Assembly (NCBI GenBank): GCA_029961685.1
Contig: JARWKL010000014.1
Coordinates: forward strand, 27,253,137 to 27,317,136
From: Aristolochia californica
Lineage: Eukaryota; Streptophyta; Magnoliopsida; Piperales; Aristolochiaceae
Length of the DNA stretch: 64,000 nt
Direction of reading: 5' to 3'
The notes below the pieces were generated by a model. That model saw only the letters and a list, made by a program, of their open reading frames with translations. It ran no database searches and was not told the DNA's origin. Below are positions 24,901-37,600 of this stretch, piece after piece. The position numbers and the translations under genes were made by a program. Position 1 is the stretch's first letter. Every line of letters begins with the position of its first letter.

Positions 24901-27900
24901 ATTATTGTTGTAGACAACACTGTTCCTATTTTATTTTTCTTCTTTTTGATGTGTATATTCCTTTTGATATAATCTTCTCCACTTAGAGTAGTTTCCTTTA
25001 ATGAAATCACACTTCTCATTACATTCAAAAAAAAAGAAAAAAAAATTGCAGCACTTCTCTAGCCCTAATCCTAATGTTCCAGAAAGGATACAAACAATAC
25101 AGACAGAAAACATCCCCAAAAGAGGAAGTGATGAAAGCATGCCTGTACATCTAGAAATCATGAGTATTCCAAAATAAAAATAAAAAATACACATGAAGCT
25201 AGAGTTAGGCCTCCATCAACAAACAAGATACCTATCACAAGAAAACAAAGGACTACATTCATCTAGATTATCATTGAAAGATTTTATTATGTATTTGTGG
25301 AATAGCATGATAAATGTTAAAAAAAGGATGTATGAAATAAACAAAAAGCCTACATGCATTTTGAAAGTAAGAAAAAGGAAAAACATATAGTCCTATGATA
25401 CTACCTTAAACCTCAATATTTGGAAATAAAATGATCATTATCAGAAAAAAGAAAAAAAAAGTTAACAAAACTGAGAAATTAATAGGTGATATTTACTCGC
25501 ATAAGAGAGAGAGAAGCTCACTTACGGATAGACCATTTTCTGCACAGTTGGATCTTCCATCATTTTCTCCAAAGCTTCCACGGAGAGGTTAGGACTAGAT
25601 GTTCCTGTTGATGAACAGTCTGCTTTACTTAAATATTCGAAAGAAGACAATCATGACACTGATTTTGTTTTTTGAAAATGGTGATATGCTTTTATTAAAT
25701 TAAGATGAGAAAACGGAGGCCTCCGCATAGTGTACACAATATAGTACAGGCTAGCTCAAAGTGAGTGTGAGGGCAAGAGATGGCCCAAAGACCAGACATT
25801 CCCTAGAAACTCCATCTTTGGCAAGGTTGTCTAAAATTGAGTTTGCTGATCTTGGTACCTTTCTCCAAGCAATATACCACTCGGATGAAAGGTCAGTTAC
25901 TTCATCTAATATGTGCCTTAGATTCTAAGGGAGAGATGATATGACATCTTTCAGAAAACAGCAAACACAGGCAGGTCAAAAATCTCGAGATCTACCATCA
26001 GATGCATCTCAAAAAATATTTACAACTACTGAACACGTAGAAACATGCGAGTATGATTAAGCAGTGAACAGGGAACTGCATCAAGGAGAAATCTGCTAGG
26101 GGACAACGAGAGAAAATATTTGTTTGCTGGCAGAGCTAATTCATAGGGCAGTGGAAGTTAATAAATGGGGAAGAGAAAAGGTAATTAACCACATAATCAA
26201 ATTTAATACAATCTCTCTGCTTCTCAGAATTGAGCAGTTTATAGAACAAAGTCCCTAAAAAAGAACTTCTTTTGCAAAGAGAAGGCATAAAAAAAAGATA
26301 AATGGATGACGAACAGAGAAATTTTGAGGGAAAAACACTGGCTGGGTAAATGGACAAGTCGATTGAAAGGTCGATTCTGCACCACAGCTTAAGTGAGACA
26401 TACACTTTTCACAAACAAGAGGTATGCTTGACAGTAATGCAGTGTACAAAATTGAGATTGTAAGGTTTGTAAAGATGCATATGATTCTGAGGATCAGTTA
26501 TTTATTCATTGCCCTTCTGCCTCCTCGATTTGGAATGCCATGCAGTGAAAATTTTCTTTTCACTTATGCCTTCCTCCTTCCCGGATTTAATGCTTCAGAA
26601 GGTTAAAAGACCTCTTCCCATCCAGAAGGTTAATGCAGAAGACTGCTTTTGCTAAGCGATTTCAGAAGAACAGAATAGTAGGACTTTTGAAGGAATATCT
26701 AGAATTTCCAACCCCCCGGGGAAAACTCAAAAAAATTCATTGCCAAACTACAATCAGAACACAAATATGATGAAGAGACCTGGAACCAAATGATGCAGCT
26801 TGCAAAACTAATGGGAGCCATTTACTCGGGGCCGCTCTCTAGCATCCATCGGAATTCATGGTGGGTCCACTGAATTGGTGGGGGCCCTAGTATGCCCATC
26901 AAGCCCTAGTGGACCCACCAATTATGATTAAAATTATTTTTATAATTCCTTATATTTTTAGTTTATCTTTCCTATTTGACTAGATCTGATCAGATAGTGA
27001 TCTTATCTATTTTGAATTTTAAATTTTATTTTTATTTTTAGTTTATCTTTCAAGGAATAGTCCCACATGGATTAGTGAGTAGAAAGATATTGAGTTTATT
27101 AGTTGGAAAAGAGGCTTCCTACATTGGCTAGGCATTTTGGGATGGGTCTGAGACCCAACTTCACATGATATCCAAGCAAGTACTCATATGTGGGCCTCCA
27201 CCCAAATTATCCACATGTAGAGCCACAAAAAGGGCTTACACGTGAGGGGGAGTGTTAAGAAATAGTCCTACATGGATTAGTGAGTAGAAAGATGTTGAAT
27301 TTATTAGTTGGAAAAGAGGTTTCCTAAGTTGGCTAGTCAATTTGGGATGGGTCTTGGACCCAACTTCACAATTGGATTTGATCAAATAGTAATCTTATCT
27401 ATTTTGAATTTTAAATTTCGATTTTAGTTATTTATAAGTTGTAACTTGAAGTTTATTTCAAAAAAAAAAAAACAGTATGTTGAAGGTAGCTTTGAAGATT
27501 AATTAATAAAATCCCTTGTTTTCTGGTCTATCCCTCCCCCATCTTCTTCTTCCTTCTCTATTCTTCTTCTTCTAAATTATTCTTCTCAATTCTCCTATTT
27601 CTCATTTGCCTTGTCCCGCATCAAAATTGGTGGGGGTGCTAGTATGCCCATTGGGCCCTAGTGGACCACCAATTATGGTCAAAAGTATGGTGCTGGGGGA
27701 AAATATTAGGGGTCGTTCCGAAGATGTAAACCTTTCAGATGAGCCTGACATGATTCAAAGGTATCAAGATGACAGGCAAGGGGAAGGTTGGTTTTCAAAG
27801 GCAGAGGTTTGTGGTTTGAATTTGAAATACAGGAGGTGTTGCAGAAGCATGAAGAGTGAGTTGTCAGAGTGGTGGCAGCAGCATTGAAGAGCAAGTTGGA

Positions 27901-30900
27901 GTGCAGTTTGGGTGGGAATCGGATCTAGTTGGGTGAGTCTCCAACGAACGAGTGAGCTGGATGAGGCCCTCCCTGTGTCCGTCCGTCGGTAATCGCTCTG
28001 CTTGATTCACTGATCGATCCTGATCTAGTAAACGTTATTCTCTGCCATAAGGTTCAGGAGAGATTGCTCAATATGTGGAGTAGATCAGGGTTGATGAGGA
28101 TTCTAGCAATGTCCAGTTGGATCATGCTAGCCGTACTATCGTCCATCTGGATCAACGAGTTGAATGCACTAGCGATAAATTGGAAAACATGCTCATCCCA
28201 AAGCTTAGGTGGCATACCCATAATTTAATGCCAATGGCCAAAGATCCGATTGTAGGAGATTGGGTTCCAGTCTCGCTCACTAACCCCAATCAAATCCGTA
28301 GTAGTTGGGATTTTAGTAGCCATCCATTGATCACTAATGGATCGGAATTTGATAAGCCAATCACCAGGTCCCAAGTAGGAGCATGGAGGGTGATGGTCCA
28401 GCTCAAGCTGCTAGGCAAAACCAAAGAGACACGTCCGCTCTAGTATAGCATGAGATGTTCGTGTTGGCAATGGCTGCAAACGCTAGTTTCTCCAAACCAT
28501 TGTGAAACAGTTGGGAGGAAGGATGATAGCAAGGTGTTTAAAATTTTCAGGTGGGCTTGGTTGCAGGTTTTTCTCAGCATTGGCGGAGTTTAGAGGGGAG
28601 CAATTAGTTGGGGCGGGTGATTGTGCTATTGGCTTTGCGGTTGCGGTCAGGTGGCAGGGGCAATTTGAGGCTTCGCAAATGAAGGAAATAGTTCCATCCA
28701 TAATTTGAGTTGGTGGCTTTAGGGATAGAGATATGCGCCATAGTGGTGCAACCTCTATATTGAACAATTTGGTATTCTCTGGTATTCCTCAAGTGGATTG
28801 TGACAAAAGTGGGGAGCTCTATTGTCCTCAATGTGCTGGATTGGTGCGAAGCAATGGCCGCCATGAACTGGTGAATAAAATATTCGCGAGCTATCATGGG
28901 GATGGATATAAATGATCTCTTTTCTCCATTTCGGAGAATCACGCGAATACAAGGATTGGTTTTCAAATCCTTCTAGGTGATTGTGAGAAGAATGTGACCA
29001 TAGGAGAAGCGGAAGTTGTTGGAGCTTAGAGGAGATGAGTCCCGGTGGGTTTTGGCACGAGTTGGTCTTCGGCGGGCAGTAGTCCATTCTCCTTCATCCT
29101 CTTCGGTTTTAGCGGTCCCCAAATTGTCACTTTGAATGCCATTCCGGAATGTCTGATGCTCGCAATCTGCATCGCGATGTTGATTCAAACTCTTAGAGCA
29201 AAGTTCCTCTTGTCTATGTTAGTCTTTATTAGTCGAGCCGTTGTCCAATACCGGTCTTCTCTATTAAGTTGTGGAGCCTAATCAACACTTACGCCTTACG
29301 TGGATCGACCTTTGCAATAAGGTTGCCATGAGGTTTGGAAGGGGGGGCCAAAATGTCCACGATATATTGACTGTTGTTTCATTAAGAGTAGTTTGAAGAT
29401 TTCACTCTTGTACTGTGGTTGCCCTAGTTTTCTCTTTATATTTGGGGCACTGCTTTTAGGGTTTATTTTCATTGAGAAGGATTATCAGTTGCGGCTGAGA
29501 TTGGTTAGAGAAAAACACGAGTGTGTGTGATTTCTCTTGTAAACTATTTCATCTTCATAGTGGATTATTGTAGCGGCAGAAGACAGGACGTAATCTCACC
29601 TTGAGGCAAACCTGTATAAATCATGTGTTCTTGGTGCTTGCTTTTTCTTTTTCTGCAATTATTATTGCTCTCGTTAGTTTTGAATTACGAAGTCTAATTC
29701 CTAACATTCTCTACCAATTCCGTCTAGTCGCTGACGGGTCATCATCCTCAATTCTTTGGTTGCTTCATCTTCAAGATGCCCGCTCGACGGTGCTCCTTCT
29801 TAGCTCACCGTCAGTCTGTTGAGTTGGTCTTCTTCCGCGATCATCGGCATGGTCATGATTAGAAAGAGATTTCGACCATCACTGAACGTCGCCATGGCGA
29901 TGTCGGTTCGCATCTCCCATCGCCATGAAGATAGAATACTCACCTCCCGTCGCCATGAAGATAGAATACTCACCGCAATGGCTTCTTAGGATGTCAACCC
30001 AGCACTCTACCCATGACCCACCTTGGCCTCCCCCCGTTCCCATAAGCAGCTCTGGAACCCAGTAATTGAAAAGTTGAAAATTGGCCACCTGGAGAGGACA
30101 CCACCTCTCTACTATTGGTAGACTCACCCTATTGAAATTCGCCATAGCCGGGATACTCAACTATTTCCAATCTTTCCTCCACTGCCCAACAGCCATCTGC
30201 CAGCAAAATGACTAGCTCCGAAGGTGATTCCTTTGGAAGGGATCCAATGATGCTTTCAACTATCACCTAGTTAACTGAACTGAGGTGTGTCGGCCCAAGG
30301 CGCTTGGTGGTCTTGGTCTTCGGCAGACCAGAGACATGAATCAAGCATGTCTCCTAAAATGGTTCTAGACGTTCAATTACAAACCCAACGCCGTCTGGAG
30401 GCAATTGCTCACGGCCAAACTTGGTTGGGCCAATTGCTAGTGGACTTCGGGGGGTCAATGCCCATTATGGCGTTCATTCTTCCCCCTCCTCAACACTTTT
30501 GAGCGAGGTATCAGGTTTTTTGCTGGTTGTGGTGACTCATTGAACTTTTGGTTTGACTGTTGGAGTGACGGAGGTCCACTCTACAATACATACGCCCCTC
30601 TTCTTCAAATCAGCACTTCTGGACTCCTCATGCCAGCTAGAATCTATAGTTCTGAAGGAAGCTAATGGATTATGAAGCTCAGCTGGTTACTATGCTCCTG
30701 AAAGACCTCCAAGCAATCACCATCAAATCCACCAGCAAAGACAAAATTGTCTGCCAACCTGACACCAACAGGCCCTTCTCTGTTGCCACGGTTGACAAAC
30801 ACATCATTGGCTGGAATCACAATGCCACCCAGCATGCAGCTACCATTGCATGGAAGCACTCGGCTCCCCCCAAAGACAATTTTTTTCTTCTGGTATGCCC

Positions 30901-31578
30901 TCTTGAACAAGATCTTCACAACTGACAATCTTAGGAGGTATGGAAACACATCCCCAGGCAGTCTATGCCCCTTTAACAACCAAAGTGATGGACGGTCCCC
31001 CACTTGCTGCTACATTGTCACTTCTCCTGGCATGTTTGCTCCTTGGTGCCATTAGTCAGTCTTCCATCGCATATCTGATATTGTATCCCTTTTTCCTTGT
31101 TCCTGGATCAATGTACCTCGTTCAGCTAATTCCTTAGCTAACTCCTTGGCCAAGCAAGGAACCTCCCTCCAATCCCTTGTTGTAAAGGGAGGGTTCCTAT
31201 AGCTGGCTTTTTTTGTTTTTATGTTGTCATTTCTCTCAAAAAAAAAAAAAAAAAAGGAATATCTAGAATGATTAGCGGTGTTATTGAATAAATGATTCAA
31301 ATACTGCTAAAGTGAGTGCTCTTCTATTCAGCCTCCAAATCTTCAAAGAGTGTCTCAATGGCAAGCTGTTTATTGAAGGAGACTCAAAGACTGTCATCAA
31401 CTGGTGTTCAAAAGATAGCTCCCCCCCTTAGCGCCACTGGCCTATCATTGATTGTATTGCTGACATTGTGTCATCCATTCATTGTAATTGAATCCTCGTT
31501 CCTAGATCAGCCAATTCTTTGGCTGATAAATTGGTAAAATTCGGAACCTCCCAATAATCTCTCAATGTTTGGGAAGGC

Positions 31579-31613
<35 letters not shown>

Positions 31614-34600
31614 TTGTAATCTGCTCATTTGAGTTTCTCTTAATAAAATTCAACATCATTTCAAAAAAAAAAAAAAAAAAAAAACCCTCCAACATAGTAC
31701 AGTCCTCAAAGAGCATTGGCAGAATGTGCTTGCTTTTTCCCATGCATGCCTCAGTTCTTCCATCCCCCCCCCCCCCCCTCCCTATTTTCACATTCTCAGG
31801 AGGGATGGGTGAAACTTAACTTTGATGGAAGTTCTAGAAGGAACCTTAAAACTGCAGAAGCAGGAGGTGTCTTTGGAATCATTCAGGTATAGGTTTTCAT
31901 GTTTACTCTGCTCCCTTTGGAGTGTGTGACTCTACAGAGATAAAGTTATGTTCTTCTCCTTGGTTTAAGGCTTTATACGCAATTTTTTCTTCCCGCATTC
32001 TCATGAAAGGGAATTTGGCGGTGGTAATTCATTGGCTTACATCACCAGGGTCTTAGAGTGGCTTCCCTCGGCACCTTCCAGCTAGTACGGCCAATGGGTT
32101 ACTATTACCGGACTTCTTGCTGAGCTCTGGCAGAACGCAGTTTTCTCAAGAGTCGTCTCTGAGTTTGGCTCCATCATTGCTTTGCACCCGCTCATGGAGC
32201 ACTAGCACCGTCTTGATGAGGCATGGATCCTCATCAACCCTCTTCGCCCTTGTGAAGGGCAATATTTCAAATGCATTATGGTGGACAAAGCGCGGTACTG
32301 GATCCGCATCAGCATTGCAAAGATGGATGACTTTAGAGATGTGGAGCCTAAAACCACAGCCAAGCCTCGGGAAACCACACAGCCAGTCAATGCTCTATGA
32401 GTAGCACCTCTAGACTCTGCTGCCTTCCCCCCCCCCGGCAACTTTATAGTTGGCACGGGATCTATTCTCGCTAACCCCCTAGCTTTTTGTCCCACCTATC
32501 TGACACATCACTCACCCACCCATCCCAGTCTCCCACAGAAAATTTCCCTAGCCCAGACAGAACCTACCCCAAACTTCCAATTGCCGTCGTCCACCCCCCC
32601 CCCCCGGGGTCTAAACGCCAGAAATAACTTCACCCTCAACTTCCCCTCCCATTGAGACACCCACCCACAGGCCCCCCTATAAATCATCCCCATAGCCCTC
32701 ACACCCCTCATGATTCCCACCTCCGAGAAATCCCCACTCCGAAAATTACCTCTCCAACGCAGAGTTCGAAACTAGTGAGCGCGCTCCCCGTGATCACATG
32801 CAAAACCTTTCTCCTCCTCCCATTGTCACCCACCAATGCCGAGACAGCTTCTCTAGGGAGGACCCAGTCCCACCACTTGATACCCCCACAACCCAGAGAC
32901 GGGAGATTTCATCCTTCCAGAGTCGGGTGAAAGAGCGCAAAAGTTTGTGGCTGCTCTCTAGTCAGAACAGCATAAATACGACCCAAAAACCTAGGCCCAG
33001 ATAGTGGAACTTGACAAGGTGATGGGCATCGTCTTCACAGAGCCTCTCCCGGAAGAACCACCCATCTGAGAAGTCAAAAAAATAGAAAAATGACCAATGA
33101 TTATTCTCCCCAGGTATGTTCGTGGAATTGGGTCCTTGCGCCTCCATTTCGGACCTCCTTGCCTCTACCAATGCAAATGTAGCTGTTCTTTAAGAAACCA
33201 AGGCGACTTCTCTTCCCCTTGGATATATCCGAGAGTTGTGGCCCCTCAAGGAGCCCAGCTGGGCTTCAGTGGATGCTATGGGATCGGCTGGCGACATCCT
33301 ACTGGTGTGGGACACCAGTACTATTGAGGTGCTTGATCGTTGTTGTAACTTTTACTCCCTTGGCATCAAGCTACGAGACAAAAGGTTCGGGGAACATTTG
33401 GTGCCTAGTAGATGTCTACGGCCCTACCAAACACCACAAGCGCCACCTTTTTTGGGATGACCTACTGAGGACTTGTTAGATGTGGCATATTCCTCTAATG
33501 CTTGGGGGGTGACTTCAATGCTACTCGCTTCTGCCATGAGAAATCCCTGTCGTCCCGGAGAATCACAACCCCATGAGGCTTGTTGTTGATTTTATTGGCA
33601 GCTGGGACCTGACAAGATTACCCTATTTAGGAAGACCTACACTTGGTCAAATGGCAAACAGCGCCCCGTCCTCTGCAAGCTTGACCGCTTCTTAGCCAGC
33701 AATGATTGGCTTCAGCTCTACAGCAATGTCTCTAGCTCTACAGCAATGTCTCTAGCAAAGTGCTCAATCGAGTCGTCTCTGATCATTGGCCGATTATGGT
33801 TGATACCCATTTTGGCAATTGCCCCCCCTCCTCCCTCTTTTAGATTCAATAATAATTGGATGGTGGAGCCCTCTTTTGATCTCTCTATCCAATCCTTCTG
33901 GGAGAATATGATCGTTGCTGGCCCGAGCAAGTGGACCTTCCCAATCAAGCTCAAGATGTTGAAGTCGTTGTTGCGGTCTTGGGCCTCTTCCTCGGCGGAG
34001 AGAGCCAACGCCCTTGCTCAGATAGCCGCTCTTGATTCAAAGGAGGAGTCTAGAGGTCTCTCTTCTCCAGAAGTCTCTCAGAAGTATGCCCTTCAAGGGC
34101 AATTGCAGTCCTTGGCCCACAACGAGCTCATGCACTAGAAGCAACGTGCAATATTCAAATGGCTCTTTGATAGGGATGCTAATACTTTCTTCCATGCAGT
34201 CGCCTCTACTCGAAGAGGGGCCAACCACATCACCATGCTCAGTGTCAATGGTGAGACCACCTCGGACCAAATCCTTATTTTAGACTCATTGGTGAAATTT
34301 TTTGCAGATTTATACTCTGATCACCAGCAAGTCCGCCCTTTCTTCCAAAGGGTTCACTTCCAGATTATTCCATCAGTTGCAGCAAGCCTCATCGAGCTCC
34401 CCTTCTCTTGTCGGAAAATTGAAATCGCAGCCCTTGGTTATCCTCTAGATCGCGCTCCAGGCCAGGACGGATTCAACAGGGAATTTTATCGCCGTTGTTG
34501 GCCCTTCATCAGAGACGACATTTCCGGCATGGCCTGCTCTTTTTATCAGCATGGCATCAGATATGGGAGCATTGAAGTCACGTTCTTTACCCTCATCCCT

Positions 34601-37600
34601 AAAAAAGATAGGGCAGAGCTCTCATCCGACTTCCAACCGATCAATCTCACCACCAGTGCATTTTTTTTTTATGATGTATTTTTATCAACAAGATAAAATT
34701 AAAAAGGTGGAAAGAGCAAATCCCTTACAACAAGAGATTACAAGAAAGCTCCCTCTTTGGCAAGCACATCTGCTGCCGAATTTGCAGATCTCGGAATGTG
34801 AGACCAAATACATGAAAAAGAAGATACAATATCCACAATCTCCTGGAATATGTCCCAGTGCCTCCATGGGGGAGTAGTATTGCGCTTGCACCAACCAATC
34901 ACCACCTTGGAATCCCCTTCAATGTGGATAGGCCCACTACATTTGTCTCTGAACACCCGCAGCCCATTAAGAAGGCCATGTAATTCGGCCGACGTTGAGT
35001 CGGAAGTGCCTAAGACCAGCATAGGAAAAACAACGATTTCCATATGAATCCGAAATGACGCCCCCAAAACCCGCGATCCCTGGATTGCCAAGAGAAGATC
35101 CATCAAAATTCAGTTTTAGGAAACCAGTTTCCGGGGGGGTCCATTCCTTCATAACTGGAATTTTGGTTCCAATGTGCATCCTTGCCAAATTGCTCCAGTT
35201 GTCTCGAATGTCGGTGCCCTTGAAAAAGGAGAAAGGTTTTTTTGTCAATAGCCAAGTGGATATTTGCCCTATCACTCTATCAACAACTCTAGCCTTAGAT
35301 TCGCTTTTAGCATCAAACCGCCTTCTATTCCGTTCATTCCAAAGCCCCCATGGAACGAAACTAGCACATGCTGAGATAATCAATTTGCCGAGGACAAGAA
35401 GGGGATTTCCCAATATCAACTTGCAGAAGCTTATCAGGTCAGCAGCAATACAAAACTGAATCTCCAACTTGTATAAAACAGAGGTCTACACATTCCATGA
35501 GAACTGACACTGAAGAAGAGTATGACTGGCGGATTCATCTTCATTCTGGCAGAAAGGACATAGTGGATCTATAGATGGGTGACCTCTTCTTCTGAGCACA
35601 TCAGCCGTGAGAATTTTACTTTGACAAGCACTCCACATGAAGAATTTTACCTTGGGGGGGGGGGGGGGGGGGGGCACATAGTTTCCAGACAAAGTTGATA
35701 TCATGCTCCCTTTGCGTCGGATTACAACCATTGATGTATCCATATGCCGAAGCAACTGAGAATTTCCCGCTTTTGTCAGGCCACCAAATGAGCTTGTCTT
35801 CATTGGAAGGCCTAATTTTGACATGATTCAAAGCATCTAAAAGGCTGCTGGCTTCCATGGCCTCCGTGTCTGATTAACCCCTTCGGGGGTGTAGGTTCAC
35901 ACCCCCTCCCTCAAAAGCATCTGCAACTGAAATTTCCATGTGAGTGGAGAGAAGGAAAAGAGTGTTGAAAGAGTTCCGTAAAGGTGCCTGCCCTGTCCAC
36001 CAGTCATCCCAGAATTTAAGAGATCTGCCATTTCCAACAAAGAATCTACAAGCTGATGAAAAGTTCTGAAGAAGCAAAAAAATAGATCTCCATATCGATT
36101 TCCTCTAGACATCCACCATGACATATTCCAGCCCAACTTGACCCGAACCATATTCTTCCAAAGATTGGAGGAATTAGTGTTGAACTTCCAAATCCATTTA
36201 AGCAGTAGGGCTTTGTTCATTTCTTTTGATTTCCGAATCCCTAATCCACCCAATCTCTTAGGTAGGCAGACTTCATCCCATTTGACCAAGTGATATTTGA
36301 AAGAGTCACTTGATCTTCTCCAGAGGAATCTTCTTTTCATTTTATCTATGGCTTTGCATACTGAGGATGGGCAAGGCATAAAAGATAAAGAATAGTTAGG
36401 AATGCCAGAAACACAAGACTTAAGGATAATTAGTCTGCCTGCCTTACTAAGTAAACGCCCTTTCCAACTGGCTAACCGGGACTCAATCTTTTCAACCACT
36501 GGGATCCACAGACTTTGGGAGACACGCCCATGAAACAGAGGAAGACCAAGATATATCGCTAGAAGCGTAGCCGTAGAGCATCCAAATAAACTTGCCACCG
36601 CTTCAAGGTTTTCTGGGTTCACATTAAAACCTATGAGAGAGGTCTTCCGCCAATTAACTTTCTAACCAGATGCAATTTCAAAGAGCCCTAATATTGCTTT
36701 TATCCTCCTAGCAGTATCCATATCACCAATGCCAAAAATAATGGTATCATCCGCATATTGCAAAATCGGTATATTAAAAGCCTGATGAGAACTGGTTGGG
36801 GAGAGCCATCCAAGGTCAACCGCGGAATAAAACATAGCTGAAAGAAATTTTGCTACTATGTTAAATAAAAGTGGAGAGAGAGGGTCACCTTGTCTTATCC
36901 CCCTCACCACCAGTGCATATAAGGTGATTGCGCGCCTCCTTGCTAATCGCCTCAAGGCGGTTCTCTCTATTGCCATTCACCATGGCCAAAGTGCTTTTTA
37001 TTAAGGGAATGAACATTCTTGATTCGGTCATGGCACATCACAAACTTATCCACCATTTCAAGGTTCTCAAGCTCCCCAGATTCATCCTCAAGCTTGACTT
37101 CGAAAAAGCATTTGACAGAGTTAACTGGAAATTTCTGGACACCCTCTTGGGGAAGATGGGATTCGAGGGAAAATGGCGCTTCTGGATCCAAAGTTGCATC
37201 TCCTCTGCAAGTTAACTTCGTCCTTCTCAACGGAACAGTTTGTGGGTATTTTAAGGGAACCAGGGGAATCAGACAGGGAGACCCCCTTTCCCCCTTGCTC
37301 TTCAATGTGGTGGCAGAATATCTATCCTCCTTGATCTACTCGGCCAAGAACATGGGATGGCTCCTCCCAACAATGAATTGCATAGCCTTTGATATTCTGA
37401 TCCTCCAGTTTGTAGATGATACTATTTGTTTCAGGGTTGGTACAATGGATCAGATCAAAAAATTGCGTGTTGTTCTGGGATTATTTGAATTGGCTTCTGA
37501 TCAGAACATAAACTAGAAAAAAAAAAAAAAACACTCTACTAGACTACCACATCGATCCAGCTAGGCTTCGGGATATGGTAGAGTACTTGGGATGTTCTGT

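Larger units (their letters stand above)
26690..31269 (+). mobile_element. 4.5-kb composite insertion bounded by a 16-bp TSD
   Basis: The 16-mer aaggaatatctagaat occurs at 26690-26705 and again at 31254-31269, directly after the poly-A that ends the LINE at 31253. This frames 26706-31253 as one insertion event whose 3' part is a LINE. The 5' part is now occupied by LTR-type sequences (26.88-29.7 kb) that must have entered later or been captured. Lies in TIC40 intron 7. Confidence 0.6.
34661..36902 (-). mobile_element. 5'-truncated LINE nested in the other LINE, antisense, 15-bp TSD
   Basis: The 15-mer ctcaccaccagtgca occurs at 34646-34660 and 36903-36917. The inserted 2,242 bp begin on the plus strand with a T10 (poly-A of a minus-strand element) and end at the RT motif GIRQGDP, where reverse transcription stopped. 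Joining the flanks restores the outer LINE's RT frame. This LINE is better preserved than its host, so it is younger by structure and by decay. Confidence 0.92.

Noticed and set aside
30665..31055. Overlapping 86- and 102-aa plus-strand frames as host genes
   Set aside because: They are zf-RVT pieces of a frame-shifted, truncated LINE.
31565..31819. Pro-rich 84-aa frame
   Set aside because: It is created by C31 and poly-A tracts of LINE copies.
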